The notes: generated by a model not told the origin, from the sequence alone. A stretch of DNA of 50,013 nucleotides from Rhodospirillum sp. (GCA_021741145.1 JAIOYK010000037.1:1-50013); one strand, 5' to 3'. Shown: positions 1 to 9,327, numbered from the stretch's first letter. Made by a program: numbers and translations.

Positions 1-117
1 GCCACGAAACGGACCAAGTTGATCTCGGAATACTCTAAGGGCGGAGGCTCATCGCCGCGAACGAAAACGGCCCCGTCCTTGGACGGGGCCGTTTCGTAAG
101 GATTAGCGGAAACGCCC
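1..117. terminator. Left-end gap with terminator-like hairpin after trxA
   Basis: No gene can be supported in the first 117 bases; only very short open frames enter from the left edge. Positions 61-78 and 81-97 form a long GC-rich hairpin (arms around CGGCCCCGTCC / GGACGGGGCCG, two-base loop, one bulge), 20 bases beyond the trxA stop. It most likely ends trxA transcription and could also stop a gene entering from the left on the plus strand, but that gene is not visible. Confidence 0.6.
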
Positions 118-432
118 TTACACGGAGCCTTCCACCCACTCGATCAGCTTGGTGCGGGGCAGCGCGCCGATTTTGGTGGCGGCCACCTGACCGTTCTTGA
201 AAATCATCAGGGTCGGAATGCCGCGCACCCCGTACTTGGAGGGAGTCTGCGGGTTTTCGTCGATATTGATCTTGGCCACGGTGACCTTGTCGGCCATGGA
301 GGTGGACAGTTCTTCCAGAATCGGGGCGATCTGGCGGCAGGGGCCGCACCACTCCGCCCAGAAATCGACCAGGACGGGGCCGTCGGCCTTTAGGACATCC
401 TCGTCAAAGGAGGCGTCGGAAACCTGCTTCAT
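118..432 (-). CDS. trxA: Thioredoxin TrxA
   Basis: Small cytoplasmic dithiol reductase of 104 residues, the normal length for thioredoxin 1. The redox motif WCGPC is at residues 28-32 in the context FWAEWCGPC, and the cis-proline stretch RGIPTLMIF follows near residue 70; both are diagnostic. It would reduce disulfides in ribonucleotide reductase, peroxiredoxins and other proteins, itself being reduced by thioredoxin reductase (family knowledge). The ATG at 432 is preceded by an AAGGA ribosome site (GAAAGGAACTATGAG). It lies 205 bp downstream of addA on the same strand, an order (addB-addA-trxA) that I recall from other alphaproteobacteria. The gap carries short tandem duplications, so trxA may have its own promoter there. 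A second thioredoxin, trxC, sits at 11.6 kb. Confidence 0.96.
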   Translation of the reverse strand: MKQVSDASFDEDVLKADGPVLVDFWAEWCGPCRQIAPILEELSTSMADKVTVAKINIDENPQTPSKYGVRGIPTLMIFKNGQVAATKIGALPRTKLIEWVEGSV

Positions 433-546
433 CTCATAGTTCCTTTCTAGCGCCAGGGCAAAACCACCTGTCGTCGATCCCGCCCCGGCCGGATCGTCGT
501 TCCCGAATGTAGGGGGCCGACTCCGGCCCCGTCAAGATAGGGGCGC

Positions 547-627
547 GATCCGGGCCAGATCCGGGCCAGATCCGGGGACGCGGAGCAGCCATTCCTTCCT
601 TGCGAACCCGGGCCTTGCGAACCCGGG
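547..627. repeat. Two short tandem duplications between addA and trxA
   Basis: Two separate perfect tandem repeats fall in the 205-bp gap. The unit GATCCGGGCCA occurs at 547-557 and 558-568, with a partial third copy at 569-577. The unit CCTTGCGAACCCGGG occurs at 598-612 and 613-627. They are not palindromic arrays and encode nothing obvious. They fit the pattern of local duplications seen elsewhere in this window. Confidence 0.85.
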
Positions 628-637
628 CGTTCGGCCT

Positions 638-3600
638 TTACGAGCCCAGGCGTTCGGCCTCTTCCTCCAATTGGGTCGTGGGCAGTTCCATGGCGAAGGG
701 ACCATCGGTCCAGAGCAGGAGGCAGCGCACCAGGTGGTCCGGGAACAGGGTTTTTAGCAGCGCCCGGTAGGCGGCCATCTGAAGGATATAGGCCCGGTCC
801 ACCCCCTCCACGGTTTTGGGCGGCGGACGGTTGGTTTTGAAGTCCACGACCAGAACGGCCTCTCCGGTCACGGCCAGCCGGTCCACCTGACCGCTGACCG
901 CATGGCGGCCCACCAGGCCCACCAGGGGAACCTCCGCCCGGGAGCCCGGGGCGAAGACCGGCGCGAAGGCCGGATCGTCGAGCACGGCCAGGGTTTCGGC
1001 GACCAGTGCGTCGATCTCCTCCTCCGTCAGGGACCAAGCCGGGCGGGCGAGGTAGCGCCGGGCCGAGACCGCGCGGTCTCCGGGCGGGAGGTCGGGTAGA
1101 AGCTGGAGCAGGCGGTGGATCAGCCGTCCCCGTTGGAAGCGGCGGGGGTCCGGGCCGCCCTCCAGGGGCGAGCGGGCGGGAGGCTCGTCGCCCACGTGGG
1201 AGGGAGCCAGGGGGCGGGAGGGGCGGGGTTCCGGGGCGGCGGGCTGGTTGGCCCAGTCCGGGAGGGGAAAGGGGCCCTCGCTCCTGGTCCGGATCTCCCT
1301 GGGGTCGACCGGTTTGGTCTGGGGCAGGCGGTAGCGCAGGACCTCCGTCTCCTCGGTGATCCGGGCGTCCTCCAGGAAAGGGGCGGCCTCGGGTCTGGCG
1401 ATCCGGCCCATGGCCCCTTCGATGAAGCGGTACCAGCAGTCCTCGGGGGGAGCGCGGAGGGTTTCCCAGCCGCAGACATACAGCCGATCCGCGGCCCGGG
1501 TCATGGCCACGTAGAGCAGGCGGCGGTATTCCCGGTCCCGGTCGGCCTTGGCCTGGTCCAGCAGCAGGGTCACCGTTTCGTCCCGATCCGCGGCCGAGGG
1601 GCTCCAGAGGGGGAATTCCCGCCCTTGGGCGTTCTTGGGCCAGAGCAGCAGGTCGGTCTTGGTGGGTTTGCCCATGGTGTCGGGCAGGAAGACGATGGGG
1701 GCTTGCAGACCCTTGGACCCGTGGACGGTCATGATGCGCACGGCCTGGGGCGTTCCCTGGTCCAGGTCGCGCTTGATCTCGATATCCCCCTGCTCCAGCC
1801 AGTGGACGAAGGCCTGGAGGGAGGGGGGCATGACCCCTTCGTGGGACAGGGTGAGCGTCAGGAATTCGTCGATGGGGTCCTCCGCCTCCGGCCCCAGGCG
1901 GGAGAGGAGTCGCTTCCGCCCATTGTCCGGCCCGTCGAGCACATGGGCGTAGAACTCATGGGGGGCCAAACGGCCAGCCAGATCGCGTAGGGGTTCGATG
2001 ACGCCGTAGGCCCGGCCAAAGGCGTTGTCCGCCCCCTCCTGGGCCTTCAACCGATGCCAGAGGCGCTCCCCTTTCCGCCGGGCCCGGGCCAGGGTGAACA
2101 GATCCTCCTCCGACAGGTCGACCAGCGGTCCCTTGAGCACGCTGGCCAGGGTCAAATCATCCTCGGGAAGCAGCAGGGCCTTGCCCAGCGCGAGCAGGTC
2201 CATGACGGCGAGTTGGTCGGCCAGCGTCATGCGGTCCACCCCCGCCACGGCCACGCCCTCGTCCTTCAGGGCGGAGACCAGATCCGTCTCGAACCCGCCC
2301 CGACGCCGGACCAGCACCATGATGTCGCCGGGGCCGATGGGGCGACCCTGGCTTTCCAGAGTTTCCGTGCCGGAGGTCATAAGCTTGATCCGCCGGGCCA
2401 TCAGCTTGGCCAGTTTGACCCGGGCGCTTTCCAGGTCGATGCGCTCCACCGGCGGCTTCCAGGGTTCGGCGGTGACCTTGGTGGTGGCTTTCACCGGCGG
2501 CCAGAGTTCCACCAGTCCACCATCCCCCTGGCGGAAGGCGATATGGGTGAAGTCCTCCAAGGGCAGGGCCACACCGTCGCGGGCCGGGTCCGTGTCGAAG
2601 ACGGCGTTGATCACGTCCAGAACGGCGGCGGTCGACCGGAAGGAGGTGTTGAGCGGCACCTCGGTGAAGTCCCCGCCCACGCCCTCCACCTGCCCGGCGA
2701 AATGCTGGCGGGAGGCTTCAAAGGACCGGGGGTCGGCCCCCTGGAAGCCGTAGATCGATTGTTTGCGGTCGCCCACTGCGAAGACCGTGCGGGGCCGCTC
2801 CTGGGGCCAAAGGGTCGCGTCCGAGAAAAACTCCCCCGCCAGGGCCTTGGCGATGGCCCATTGGTCCGGACTGGTGTCCTGGGCCTCGTCGATCAGCAGG
2901 TGGTCGATGCCGCCGTCCAGCTTGTAGAGCACCCAGGCCGCGGCGGTTCCCCCCTCCAGCAGGCGGCGGGCGGCCAGGATCAAGTCCTCGTAATCCATGC
3001 GCCCGGCGGAGCGTTTGCGCCGCTGGTACTCGCCCAGCATGGCGTCCACCAGGGTCATCAGGGCTTCCGTCGCCTGGGCCGTGGAGGCGGAGCGGAGGCG
3101 CTCCCGAGTCCGGAAAACGCGGATCTGCTCCTTGGCCAGGACGTCCAGGGTCCCCGGTCGGGCGGTTTCCACCCCCTTGGTCGCCAGCCTCTTGGCCATT
3201 TCCCCGGTTTTGGTGAGGAAGGCGGTTTCATAGACGGGATGCAGGGCCTGCCGTGCCTCGGGGTTGGGTTCGGCCAGGAAAGCGGCCAGGGCGATGCCCC
3301 GATCCTGGTCGGTCTTGCTTCCCTCCATCAGGGCCCCCGCGCAGGAGCGGAGGGACTGGGCGTCGAAATGCCGCTCGTCGCAAAAGGCGCGGAGGAGGCT
3401 CTCTTCCGTGTCCCGTGGCCCGATCCCCAGAAGGGCGCGGACGGCGCGGCCCAGGGCCTCGGGGCCGCCTTGGGCGCGGAGCGCGTCGAGCAGGCGGCCC
3501 CGTTGACCGGCCAGGGTCGCCATCACATCGTTGAACCGCTGTTCGTCCAGGCGGGAGGTAACCTCGACCAGGGCGAGCGCGAGGGTGGGATCACCGTGAC

Positions 3601-4147
3601 CGTTTTCCCCCTCGCGGGCGCGCAGCAGGATGGTTTCCCGGGCGGCCAATTGCAGGGCCTGGGCCTCCCGATCGTCGAGGATCTCGAAATGGGGGGCGAT
3701 GCCCGCTTCCAGGGGGAACCGACGGAGCAGGGATTGGCAAAATCCGTGGATGGTCTGGACCTTCAGTCCGCCGGGGCAGTCGAGCACGTTGGCGAACAGC
3801 CGCCGAGCCCGGGCGGAGAGCGCCTCCGCCTCCCGGGGGTCGGTGGGAAAGTCCTCGCCCATCAGGGCGTCCAGTTTGGCGTGGAGGGCCGCCTCGTCCA
3901 TGGTCGCCCATCCGGCGAGCACGTGGGAAACGCGGTTGGCCATTTCCGCCGCCGCGGCCTTGGTGAAGGTCAGGCAGAGCAGCCGTTCGGGCCGGGTCCC
4001 ATCCAGCAGCAGCCTGAGGACCCGGTCGGTGAGAACCTTGGTCTTGCCGGTCCCCGCGCTGGCCGCGACCCAGGCCGAGGCCTTGGGGTCGGCGGCGCGC
4101 CTTTGATTGCGTCCGGGATCAAGGGTGGGCATCAGGGCGGGAGTCAT
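638..4147 (-). CDS. addA: Double-strand break repair helicase-nuclease AddA
   Basis: Large subunit of the AddAB helicase-nuclease, which resects double-strand ends for RecA loading (family knowledge). The 1169-residue product has the full UvrD-like set: Walker A AASAGTGKT near residue 30, Walker B LLIDEAQD, motif III-type FAVGDRKQSIYGFQGAD, the motif TVHGSKG and motif VI LLYVAMTRAADRL. A RecB-type nuclease domain at the C-terminus shows GQVDRLAV and VVDFKTN, where the aspartates and lysine are expected catalytic residues. I chose the ATG at 4147 because it overlaps the addB stop as ATGA (4144-4147), implying translational coupling; an in-frame start 24 bases earlier would lie inside addB. It should act with AddB on the chromosome, and trxA follows. 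Confidence 0.95.
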   Translation of the reverse strand: MTPALMPTLDPGRNQRRAADPKASAWVAASAGTGKTKVLTDRVLRLLLDGTRPERLLCLTFTKAAAAEMANRVSHVLAGWATMDEAALHAKLDALMGEDFPTDPREAEALSARARRLFANVLDCPGGLKVQTIHGFCQSLLRRFPLEAGIAPHFEILDDREAQALQLAARETILLRAREGENGHGDPTLALALVEVTSRLDEQRFNDVMATLAGQRGRLLDALRAQGGPEALGRAVRALLGIGPRDTEESLLRAFCDERHFDAQSLRSCAGALMEGSKTDQDRGIALAAFLAEPNPEARQALHPVYETAFLTKTGEMAKRLATKGVETARPGTLDVLAKEQIRVFRTRERLRSASTAQATEALMTLVDAMLGEYQRRKRSAGRMDYEDLILAARRLLEGGTAAAWVLYKLDGGIDHLLIDEAQDTSPDQWAIAKALAGEFFSDATLWPQERPRTVFAVGDRKQSIYGFQGADPRSFEASRQHFAGQVEGVGGDFTEVPLNTSFRSTAAVLDVINAVFDTDPARDGVALPLEDFTHIAFRQGDGGLVELWPPVKATTKVTAEPWKPPVERIDLESARVKLAKLMARRIKLMTSGTETLESQGRPIGPGDIMVLVRRRGGFETDLVSALKDEGVAVAGVDRMTLADQLAVMDLLALGKALLLPEDDLTLASVLKGPLVDLSEEDLFTLARARRKGERLWHRLKAQEGADNAFGRAYGVIEPLRDLAGRLAPHEFYAHVLDGPDNGRKRLLSRLGPEAEDPIDEFLTLTLSHEGVMPPSLQAFVHWLEQGDIEIKRDLDQGTPQAVRIMTVHGSKGLQAPIVFLPDTMGKPTKTDLLLWPKNAQGREFPLWSPSAADRDETVTLLLDQAKADRDREYRRLLYVAMTRAADRLYVCGWETLRAPPEDCWYRFIEGAMGRIARPEAAPFLEDARITEETEVLRYRLPQTKPVDPREIRTRSEGPFPLPDWANQPAAPEPRPSRPLAPSHVGDEPPARSPLEGGPDPRRFQRGRLIHRLLQLLPDLPPGDRAVSARRYLARPAWSLTEEEIDALVAETLAVLDDPAFAPVFAPGSRAEVPLVGLVGRHAVSGQVDRLAVTGEAVLVVDFKTNRPPPKTVEGVDRAYILQMAAYRALLKTLFPDHLVRCLLLWTDGPFAMELPTTQLEEEAERLGS

Positions 4148-7100
4148 TCGCCGTCCTCCCCATCGGCCCATTCCTTGACCCGGGCCAAATGTTGATAGGG
4201 GTTGAAACGCGGGGCGTGGTCCGGATGGGGGCGGGCCAGATAGGGGGTCTCCGGATTGTCAAAGGCGGCGATCAGATTGGACAGGCCCTCCAGCGCCGTT
4301 TTCGCGGCGGCGGCGGGATCGTCGCTGGCCGGGCGGATCTCTCCGCCGCGCCGATCACCCCGCAGCTTCCAGAAAGCCAGTTCACTCACCGGATGGGGGG
4401 GCACGCCGGGGAAGGCGCCCCTGGAGGCCAGGGCGGCCTCCAGGAGCAACTGGGGCGCCAGACCCGCGTCCACCTCCTTGCGGGCGGGGGGCGTGCCGGT
4501 CTTGTAATCGAGGACGGCCAGGGTGCCGTCGGTGAAGACGTCAATGCGGTCCGCCGTCGCGGTCAGGGTGAAAGGGCCGCCCGGGCCGTCCAGGGTGAGC
4601 ATGCCCCGCAACTCGGCGTGAACCTCCACGACTCGATCACGGCGCGCGCGTTCCTGGTCGGCGAACCACTTGGCGACCCTTTGGAACCGGGGCCACCAGA
4701 AGGCGCGGACACCGGGGCGGGCCATGTGGTCGGCGAAAACCTCCCGGCCAATGCGGTCCAGGATCTCCTCCGGATCGCCGGGCAGGCCGCGGGGATAGTC
4801 CTTGGCGAAGCGTTCCAGGGCCGCGTGGACGAGCGTGCCATAGTCCGCGGCGCCGGGATCGGCTTCCAGGGAGTCCAGTTCCTTCAGGCCGAGGATGAAT
4901 TCGGCATAAAGGGCATAGGGGTCGCGCATCCAGGTCTCGACGCGGGTCACCGACAGGCGGCGGGGGCGGTCGGCGAGCGGCGGCGTGGGGTGCGGGCGGA
5001 CGCTCCGGCGCGGGGACCCCTCCGGCTGTTCCAGCGCGCGCGCCCAGGCCAGCAGGGCGGCGCCCCGGGCCTTGGCGTCCTCCCAGTCGGATTTGAGCCC
5101 GGCGGCCTCGACCACCGCGTCGAGTCGGGTGATCCACCGCGAGGGCACCGTGGGGGTGCCGTCGACCTTGCCAGAGCGGGTCAGAACCACCTCCGGCGCG
5201 TGCAGGGCCTGGGCCACGTCATGGGCGGCGAGGCCCACCCGGCGCTCCGGTTGGGGCAAGCCGAACCGCTGGAGCATGGGGCGGCTCATCCAGGGGCCGG
5301 TGTCCATTTGCGCGGGCCAGGTGCCCTCGTTGAGGCCCCCGAGGACCGTGATGTCGGCCCGTTGCAGGCGGGCTTCCAGGGGACCCCAGATGGACAGCCG
5401 GGAATGGAGATCCCGGCGGGGACGCACGGGCAGGCCCCCCATCAGGGCGTCGAGCAGCGCCGGATAATGGCGGGGCTCCACCGGACCGAGATGGCCCGCG
5501 GCCTCGGTCAGGTCGGAGGCGAGGCGGGCGGCGGCCTCCCCCGCGTCGCCGACCCAGAGGCGGCTGGCTCCGGGAACCGGTTGGCCGAATTCCTCCGAGG
5601 TGGCGAGGCCCTCGCAGAAGCGCATATGGGGCTCCAGGATCTCGGCGAAGGGACGGGCCTCTCCGGTCATGACCGCGAGGAAGGGGGCGGCCAGGATCTC
5701 CAACCGGTCCAGCCAGGGGCCGAGGCGTTCGACCATGTCCCGTTCCACGAGGGCCGCGCGCAGGCCGGGAAAGCCCGGGTCGGGCCGGGGACCGCGCAGA
5801 ACCTCCCGGTCCAGCAGACGCAGGCGGGCGCGGAAGGCCCCGGGTTCCTCTCCCCCGGCGGCCAGCGGGTGCTGGAGAAGGGAGAGCAGGGAGATCGGCC
5901 CCAGTTGGTCGGCCACGGCCTCCGCGGCGAGGCGGAGGAAGGACCCCACGGGGGTTTGGGCGAGGGGACGCCCGGCACTGTCGTCCACGTCCAGCCCCCA
6001 GCGGCCCAGGGCGGCGACGACGCGCCGGGCTAGGGCGCGGTCCGGGGTGATCAGGGCGGCGGTGCGACCATCGGTCTCCAGGACCTCGCGCAGGATCAGG
6101 GCGATGGCCGCCGCTTCGTCCCGGGGGCCGGGGGCCTCGATCAGGGTCAGGCCGTCCAGGGCGCCGGTGAAGGTGCCGCGCCGCGCCGCCAGGTCCCGCC
6201 AGGCATGGCTGGTGGCCGCCGGGCGCATCGCTTCGCCCACGAGCAGGGCGCGCGCCGTTTGTGGACCCGAGGCCACTCTGGCCGTTTGTGGACCCGAGGC
6301 CACTCTGGCCGTTTGTGGACCCGAGGCCACTCTGGCCACATCGGAGAAATCCACGACCTCGGACCGGTCGACCCCAAGGCGCGCCAACAGGCGTTTTATG
6401 CCCGCCTGGGGGTGGGTGTCCTCCAGGGCGTCCCAGGAGGCTTCGTCCATGGTCCGGTCCAGGCCGGGCAGGACGACCTGTCCCTGGGGCAGGCTGGCGA
6501 TCACGGAAAGCAGATCGGCTGTCGCTGGAATGGAGCCCGTCGAGCCGGCGGCGATGACCGGTCCGGGGGGGGCGTGATGCCGCCAGGCCCGAGCCTGGGC
6601 GGCCAGCACCCGATCCCGGTGGTCCGCCGGGTCCAGGTGGCCAAGGTCCTCGAGGATGGCGGGCCAGACCTGGGTCAGAATGCCCAGGAAGGCCAGTGTT
6701 TGGCGCCAATGCTCGGCCAGGGGCGAGTCCTCGGGGACCAGGGCCGACAGGGTTTCCAGGCCAACCCGCTCCGTTTGGGCTTGGTCAAGCAGGTGGCCCA
6801 GGTCCAGGGCCAGGCGCGCCGCCTGGCCCGGTGTCATATCGCCGTCCCGGGCCAGGATCAGCCGGGTCAGGAGGAGCTGCCGGGTCAGCCCGGGCAGGGC
6901 CGGGGGCAGATCGAGGAGTCCTCCGACCGAGGGACCCAGCATGTCCATGGCGGCGGCTTCGTCCTCCTCCAGGTCACCCAAGGGCAGGATGCGCGGCAGC
7001 AGGGCCGCGGTCCCCCCTTGAACCCGAAGGAAGGCTTCGCGCAGGCCCCTGCAGGCGCGGCGGGTGGGCAGCAGGACCGTCACCCGGGTGGCGGCCAAAG

Positions 7101-7245
7101 GGTCTGGCACCGCCCGGTCCTCCGCCCGGTCCTCCGCTCGGACCCCGGCTTGGTCCAGGGTCGCGACGATGCCCCGGGCGAGGGTGTCCAGGAAAGGGGG
7201 GCCGGGGGGGATCGTGGAGATCCGTGGCGCGGGGGAAGAGGGCAA
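4144..7245 (-). CDS. addB: Double-strand break repair nuclease AddB
   Basis: Partner subunit of AddA, 1033 residues. The N-terminus (ISTIPPGPPFLDTLARG, then VTVLLPTRRACRGL) and the C-terminal PD-(D/E)XK nuclease region (SVTRVETWMRDPYALYAEFI; later DRIDVFTDG and AVLDYKTG) match the alphaproteobacterial AddB type. I see no helicase Walker A and no cysteine set for the iron-sulfur cluster known from Bacillus AddB. The start is a TTG at 7245: no ATG lies upstream in frame before a stop at 7303-7305, and the conserved IPPG segment begins only about 11 residues in. Two in-frame tandem duplications are unusual: AEDRAEDR near residues 37-44, and a nine-residue unit (RVASGPQTA) repeated three times at 6254-6334. 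AddA follows with an ATGA overlap. Confidence 0.93.
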   Translation of the reverse strand: MPSSPAPRISTIPPGPPFLDTLARGIVATLDQAGVRAEDRAEDRAVPDPLAATRVTVLLPTRRACRGLREAFLRVQGGTAALLPRILPLGDLEEDEAAAMDMLGPSVGGLLDLPPALPGLTRQLLLTRLILARDGDMTPGQAARLALDLGHLLDQAQTERVGLETLSALVPEDSPLAEHWRQTLAFLGILTQVWPAILEDLGHLDPADHRDRVLAAQARAWRHHAPPGPVIAAGSTGSIPATADLLSVIASLPQGQVVLPGLDRTMDEASWDALEDTHPQAGIKRLLARLGVDRSEVVDFSDVARVASGPQTARVASGPQTARVASGPQTARALLVGEAMRPAATSHAWRDLAARRGTFTGALDGLTLIEAPGPRDEAAAIALILREVLETDGRTAALITPDRALARRVVAALGRWGLDVDDSAGRPLAQTPVGSFLRLAAEAVADQLGPISLLSLLQHPLAAGGEEPGAFRARLRLLDREVLRGPRPDPGFPGLRAALVERDMVERLGPWLDRLEILAAPFLAVMTGEARPFAEILEPHMRFCEGLATSEEFGQPVPGASRLWVGDAGEAAARLASDLTEAAGHLGPVEPRHYPALLDALMGGLPVRPRRDLHSRLSIWGPLEARLQRADITVLGGLNEGTWPAQMDTGPWMSRPMLQRFGLPQPERRVGLAAHDVAQALHAPEVVLTRSGKVDGTPTVPSRWITRLDAVVEAAGLKSDWEDAKARGAALLAWARALEQPEGSPRRSVRPHPTPPLADRPRRLSVTRVETWMRDPYALYAEFILGLKELDSLEADPGAADYGTLVHAALERFAKDYPRGLPGDPEEILDRIGREVFADHMARPGVRAFWWPRFQRVAKWFADQERARRDRVVEVHAELRGMLTLDGPGGPFTLTATADRIDVFTDGTLAVLDYKTGTPPARKEVDAGLAPQLLLEAALASRGAFPGVPPHPVSELAFWKLRGDRRGGEIRPASDDPAAAAKTALEGLSNLIAAFDNPETPYLARPHPDHAPRFNPYQHLARVKEWADGEDGE
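6254..6334. repeat. 27-bp tandem repeat, three copies, inside addB
   Basis: Three perfect copies of a 27-bp unit (6254-6280, 6281-6307, 6308-6334) beginning GCCGTTTGTGGACCCGAGG. Being a multiple of three, the array keeps the addB frame and adds RVASGPQTA three times in a region with no recognised catalytic motif, near residue 310. Identity between copies implies recent expansion. Copy number could vary between strains. Confidence 0.95.
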
Positions 7246-7674
7246 GGGCGTGGGCTCGCTGGGCCAAAGGAAGGGGTGGGGGCTGGCCCCTTGGGGGCGG
7301 CCTCAAGACCCGAGGATACCGGTCGGCGCCGGTCCGGAAAAGGGTCGCCCGCGGATCCCGCCCCCATAAAAACCGGGTCCACTTCTTCCGTCCTTCTTCC
7401 GCCCGGCGTTCCCAGGATCGAAGGAAATTGAAGGAACGGCTGGAAGGTCCTGGAAAGGAAAGATATATCGATTTCGACACGAGACAGATGTCACTCATAC
7501 GGGCGTTGTGCATGCGCTTCTTTTTGGTTAGCTTCTATACCGAATGAATGTGTTTCGATCCCTCCCCGGGGTTGGAACCAAAGTCTGGTTCCGGCGATTC
7601 CCTGAAAATGGGGCGGTCCGGTGGTATGAATTGGGAATGCGTGGGCCAGGCGCTCGCGCTGGAATGAGGGTAAC
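7246..7674. promoter_or_regulatory. Divergent intergenic region addB / rodZ
   Basis: This 429-bp gap separates leftward addB from rightward rodZ and should hold both promoters. The half next to addB (about 7246-7430) is GC-rich with no usable signal. From about 7460 to 7550 the composition becomes more AT-rich (GATATATCGATTTCG, then TTCTATACCG near 7530-7540), the most likely place for the rodZ promoter. I could not fix a -35/-10 pair confidently. No tRNA or convincing small gene is visible. Confidence 0.4.
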
Positions 7675-9153
7675 GTGGATACATCCTCCGGCAATGGTGT
7701 CGCTGGCGAAAAGCAGGGGTCATCGGGGCAAGTGGGTGCCGTCTTGAGAGCGGCCCGGTTACGTCTGGGCGAACCTCTTGAAAGTGCCGCTGAAGTTCTG
7801 CGGATCCGGCTAACCTATTTGGAAGCCATCGAGGATGGGCGCTATGGTGAACTGCCAGGCGTGGCCTACGCGATCGGATTCGTCCGGGCTTACGCCGATC
7901 ACCTGGGCTTGCACGCCGAGGAAGTGGTCCGTCGGTTCAAGGAAGAAAGTCAAAGCCAGACCGTCACCAACTCCCTGGATTTCCCTGTCCCGAGCAATGA
8001 GGGGGGCCTCCCAGCCGGAGCCATGGTGGCCTTCGCCTTGGTGTTGGCGGGCTGCGCTTATGGCGCTTGGTATTGGATCTCCACCTCCGAAAAGCCCGTC
8101 GCCGAATTGATCCCGGACATTCCCGAACGCTTGGCTTCCATGGTTGGGGGAGGAAAGTCCGAAGAGTCGACCAAGCCAGACGGGAGTAGCCCCGAAAAAG
8201 CCACGTCGCCGTCGACGGCCCCCCCCGTGGCTTTCGAACCCGCGTCGGATGGCGAGGGACGTGCCCCCAAACAGGACGATGAAACGGCGGGAGCCGGAAC
8301 CGACCTCGGTGGGCGGGACAGGGCCGGGCTGGGCGATCCCCTGGCGCCCTTGGTCGTCGAGCAAGTGGCCCAAGCTCCCTCGACGCCTGTTGATGGGGTG
8401 GCGAGCCAGTCCCCAGTCGCGGGTTCCGACGGCGGTGTCACGGTCAAACCGGAGCCGCCCGCGCCCGAAGCCGTCGTCGAGCCCGCGCCAGAGCCGGCAC
8501 TGGAAGCCGTCGTGGAGCCCGCGCCTGAACCCGTCGTGGAGCCCGCGCCTGAACCCGTCGTGGAGCCCGCGCCTGAACCCGTCGTGGAGCCCGCGCCTGA
8601 ACCCGTCGTGGAGCCCGCGCCAGAGCCGGCACTGGAAGCCGTCGTGGAGCCCGCGCCTGAAGCCGCCGTGGAGCCCGCTCCAGAGCCAACACCGGAAGCC
8701 GTCGTGAAACCCGCGCCGGAACCCGCCGTGGCGCCCGCTCCCGAAGCCGCCGTGGAGCCCGCGCCCAACCCCCAACCCGCTCCAGACGCTGGAACCGCGC
8801 CGCCCCCTCCGCCCGCGGCCGAGGTCGAGGAAACGCCCCGGGTGGAATCCTTCGTTGGTCAAGCCGCGCCGTCCGCGGTGACGGTCAGCGGACAGGGCGC
8901 CAAGATCATTCTGCGGGCCACGAACGATACCTGGATCCAGGTCCGCAAGGGGGGGGATCTGGTGGTGCGGCGTCTGCTGCGGTCCGGAGATATCTATGGG
9001 GTACCCTCCACCGACGGTCTGAGCCTGAATGTCACCAATGCCGGGGCTCTGGAAGTCTACGTCGATGGCAAACGGGCCCCCTCCCTTGGTCCCGCGGGCG
9101 CGGTTCGGAACAATATATCCCTATCACCGAACCGGTTGAAATCCGGTCGCTGA
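7675..9153 (+). CDS. rodZ: RodZ-like HTH membrane protein with repeat linker
   Basis: Product of 492 residues with RodZ architecture: a cytoplasmic Xre-type helix-turn-helix (about residues 20-90, VGAVLRAARLRLGEPLESAA), one membrane segment (about 114-135, AMVAFALVLAGCAYGAWYW), a long periplasmic proline/glutamate linker, and a C-terminal DUF4115-like beta domain (about 400-485, ILRATNDTWIQVRKGGDLVV). RodZ links MreB filaments to the elongation machinery and affects cell shape (family knowledge). The start is GTG at 7675 after GGAATGAGGG. The linker has near-identical EPAPEPVV units from a 24-bp DNA repeat, making the protein longer than E. coli RodZ (337 residues). ispG follows on the same strand 174 bp later. 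The assignment is firm for architecture; the cell-shape role is inferred. Confidence 0.82.
   Translation: MDTSSGNGVAGEKQGSSGQVGAVLRAARLRLGEPLESAAEVLRIRLTYLEAIEDGRYGELPGVAYAIGFVRAYADHLGLHAEEVVRRFKEESQSQTVTNSLDFPVPSNEGGLPAGAMVAFALVLAGCAYGAWYWISTSEKPVAELIPDIPERLASMVGGGKSEESTKPDGSSPEKATSPSTAPPVAFEPASDGEGRAPKQDDETAGAGTDLGGRDRAGLGDPLAPLVVEQVAQAPSTPVDGVASQSPVAGSDGGVTVKPEPPAPEAVVEPAPEPALEAVVEPAPEPVVEPAPEPVVEPAPEPVVEPAPEPVVEPAPEPALEAVVEPAPEAAVEPAPEPTPEAVVKPAPEPAVAPAPEAAVEPAPNPQPAPDAGTAPPPPPAAEVEETPRVESFVGQAAPSAVTVSGQGAKIILRATNDTWIQVRKGGDLVVRRLLRSGDIYGVPSTDGLSLNVTNAGALEVYVDGKRAPSLGPAGAVRNNISLSPNRLKSGR
8509..8664. repeat. 24-bp tandem repeats in the rodZ linker
   Basis: Four perfect copies of GTCGTGGAGCCCGCGCCTGA plus ACCC (24 bp) lie at 8509-8604, followed by diverged copies at 8605-8628 and 8641-8664 with further decay on both sides. 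Each unit encodes VVEPAPEP. The array keeps frame and lengthens the periplasmic linker. The identical central copies imply recent expansion. Confidence 0.93.
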
Positions 9154-9178
9154 TAACGCTATGTAAGCCCCGTGATCA

Positions 9179-9196
9179 GGGCACCTTCCGGTGCCC
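9179..9196. terminator. Small hairpin between rodZ and ispG
   Basis: GGGCACC (9179-9185) pairs with GGTGCCC (9190-9196) across a TTCC tetraloop, 25 bases after the rodZ stop. No T-run follows on the plus strand, so it is at best a weak terminator or a processing/stability element before ispG. Confidence 0.35.
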
Positions 9197-9327
9197 AAGG
9201 GCGCGGGCGGGACTGTTTAGAGTGATGCGCGCGCCCCTGCCCGGGTCCGGCGCCCGATCCGTTATCGGTTCGGGCCCGGGATCCGACCTGTTTCCAATCG
9301 AACCATCGGCCACTCAAGGGGTCTTCC

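Noticed and set aside
1-60. A plus-strand gene entering from the left edge
   Set aside because: Frames ending at 22, 38 or 99 are all too short to identify; one would read through the terminator hairpin.
2054-4195. Long plus-strand open frame of about 700 codons opposite addA
   Set aside because: It is antisense to an unmistakable helicase gene and its translation is low-complexity Gly/Gln/His-rich without motifs; GC-rich third positions produce such shadows throughout the window (also opposite addB, the quiC-type gene, flgI and others).
4144-7245. Iron-sulfur cluster in AddB as in Bacillus
   Set aside because: The four required cysteines are not visible in the C-terminal region.
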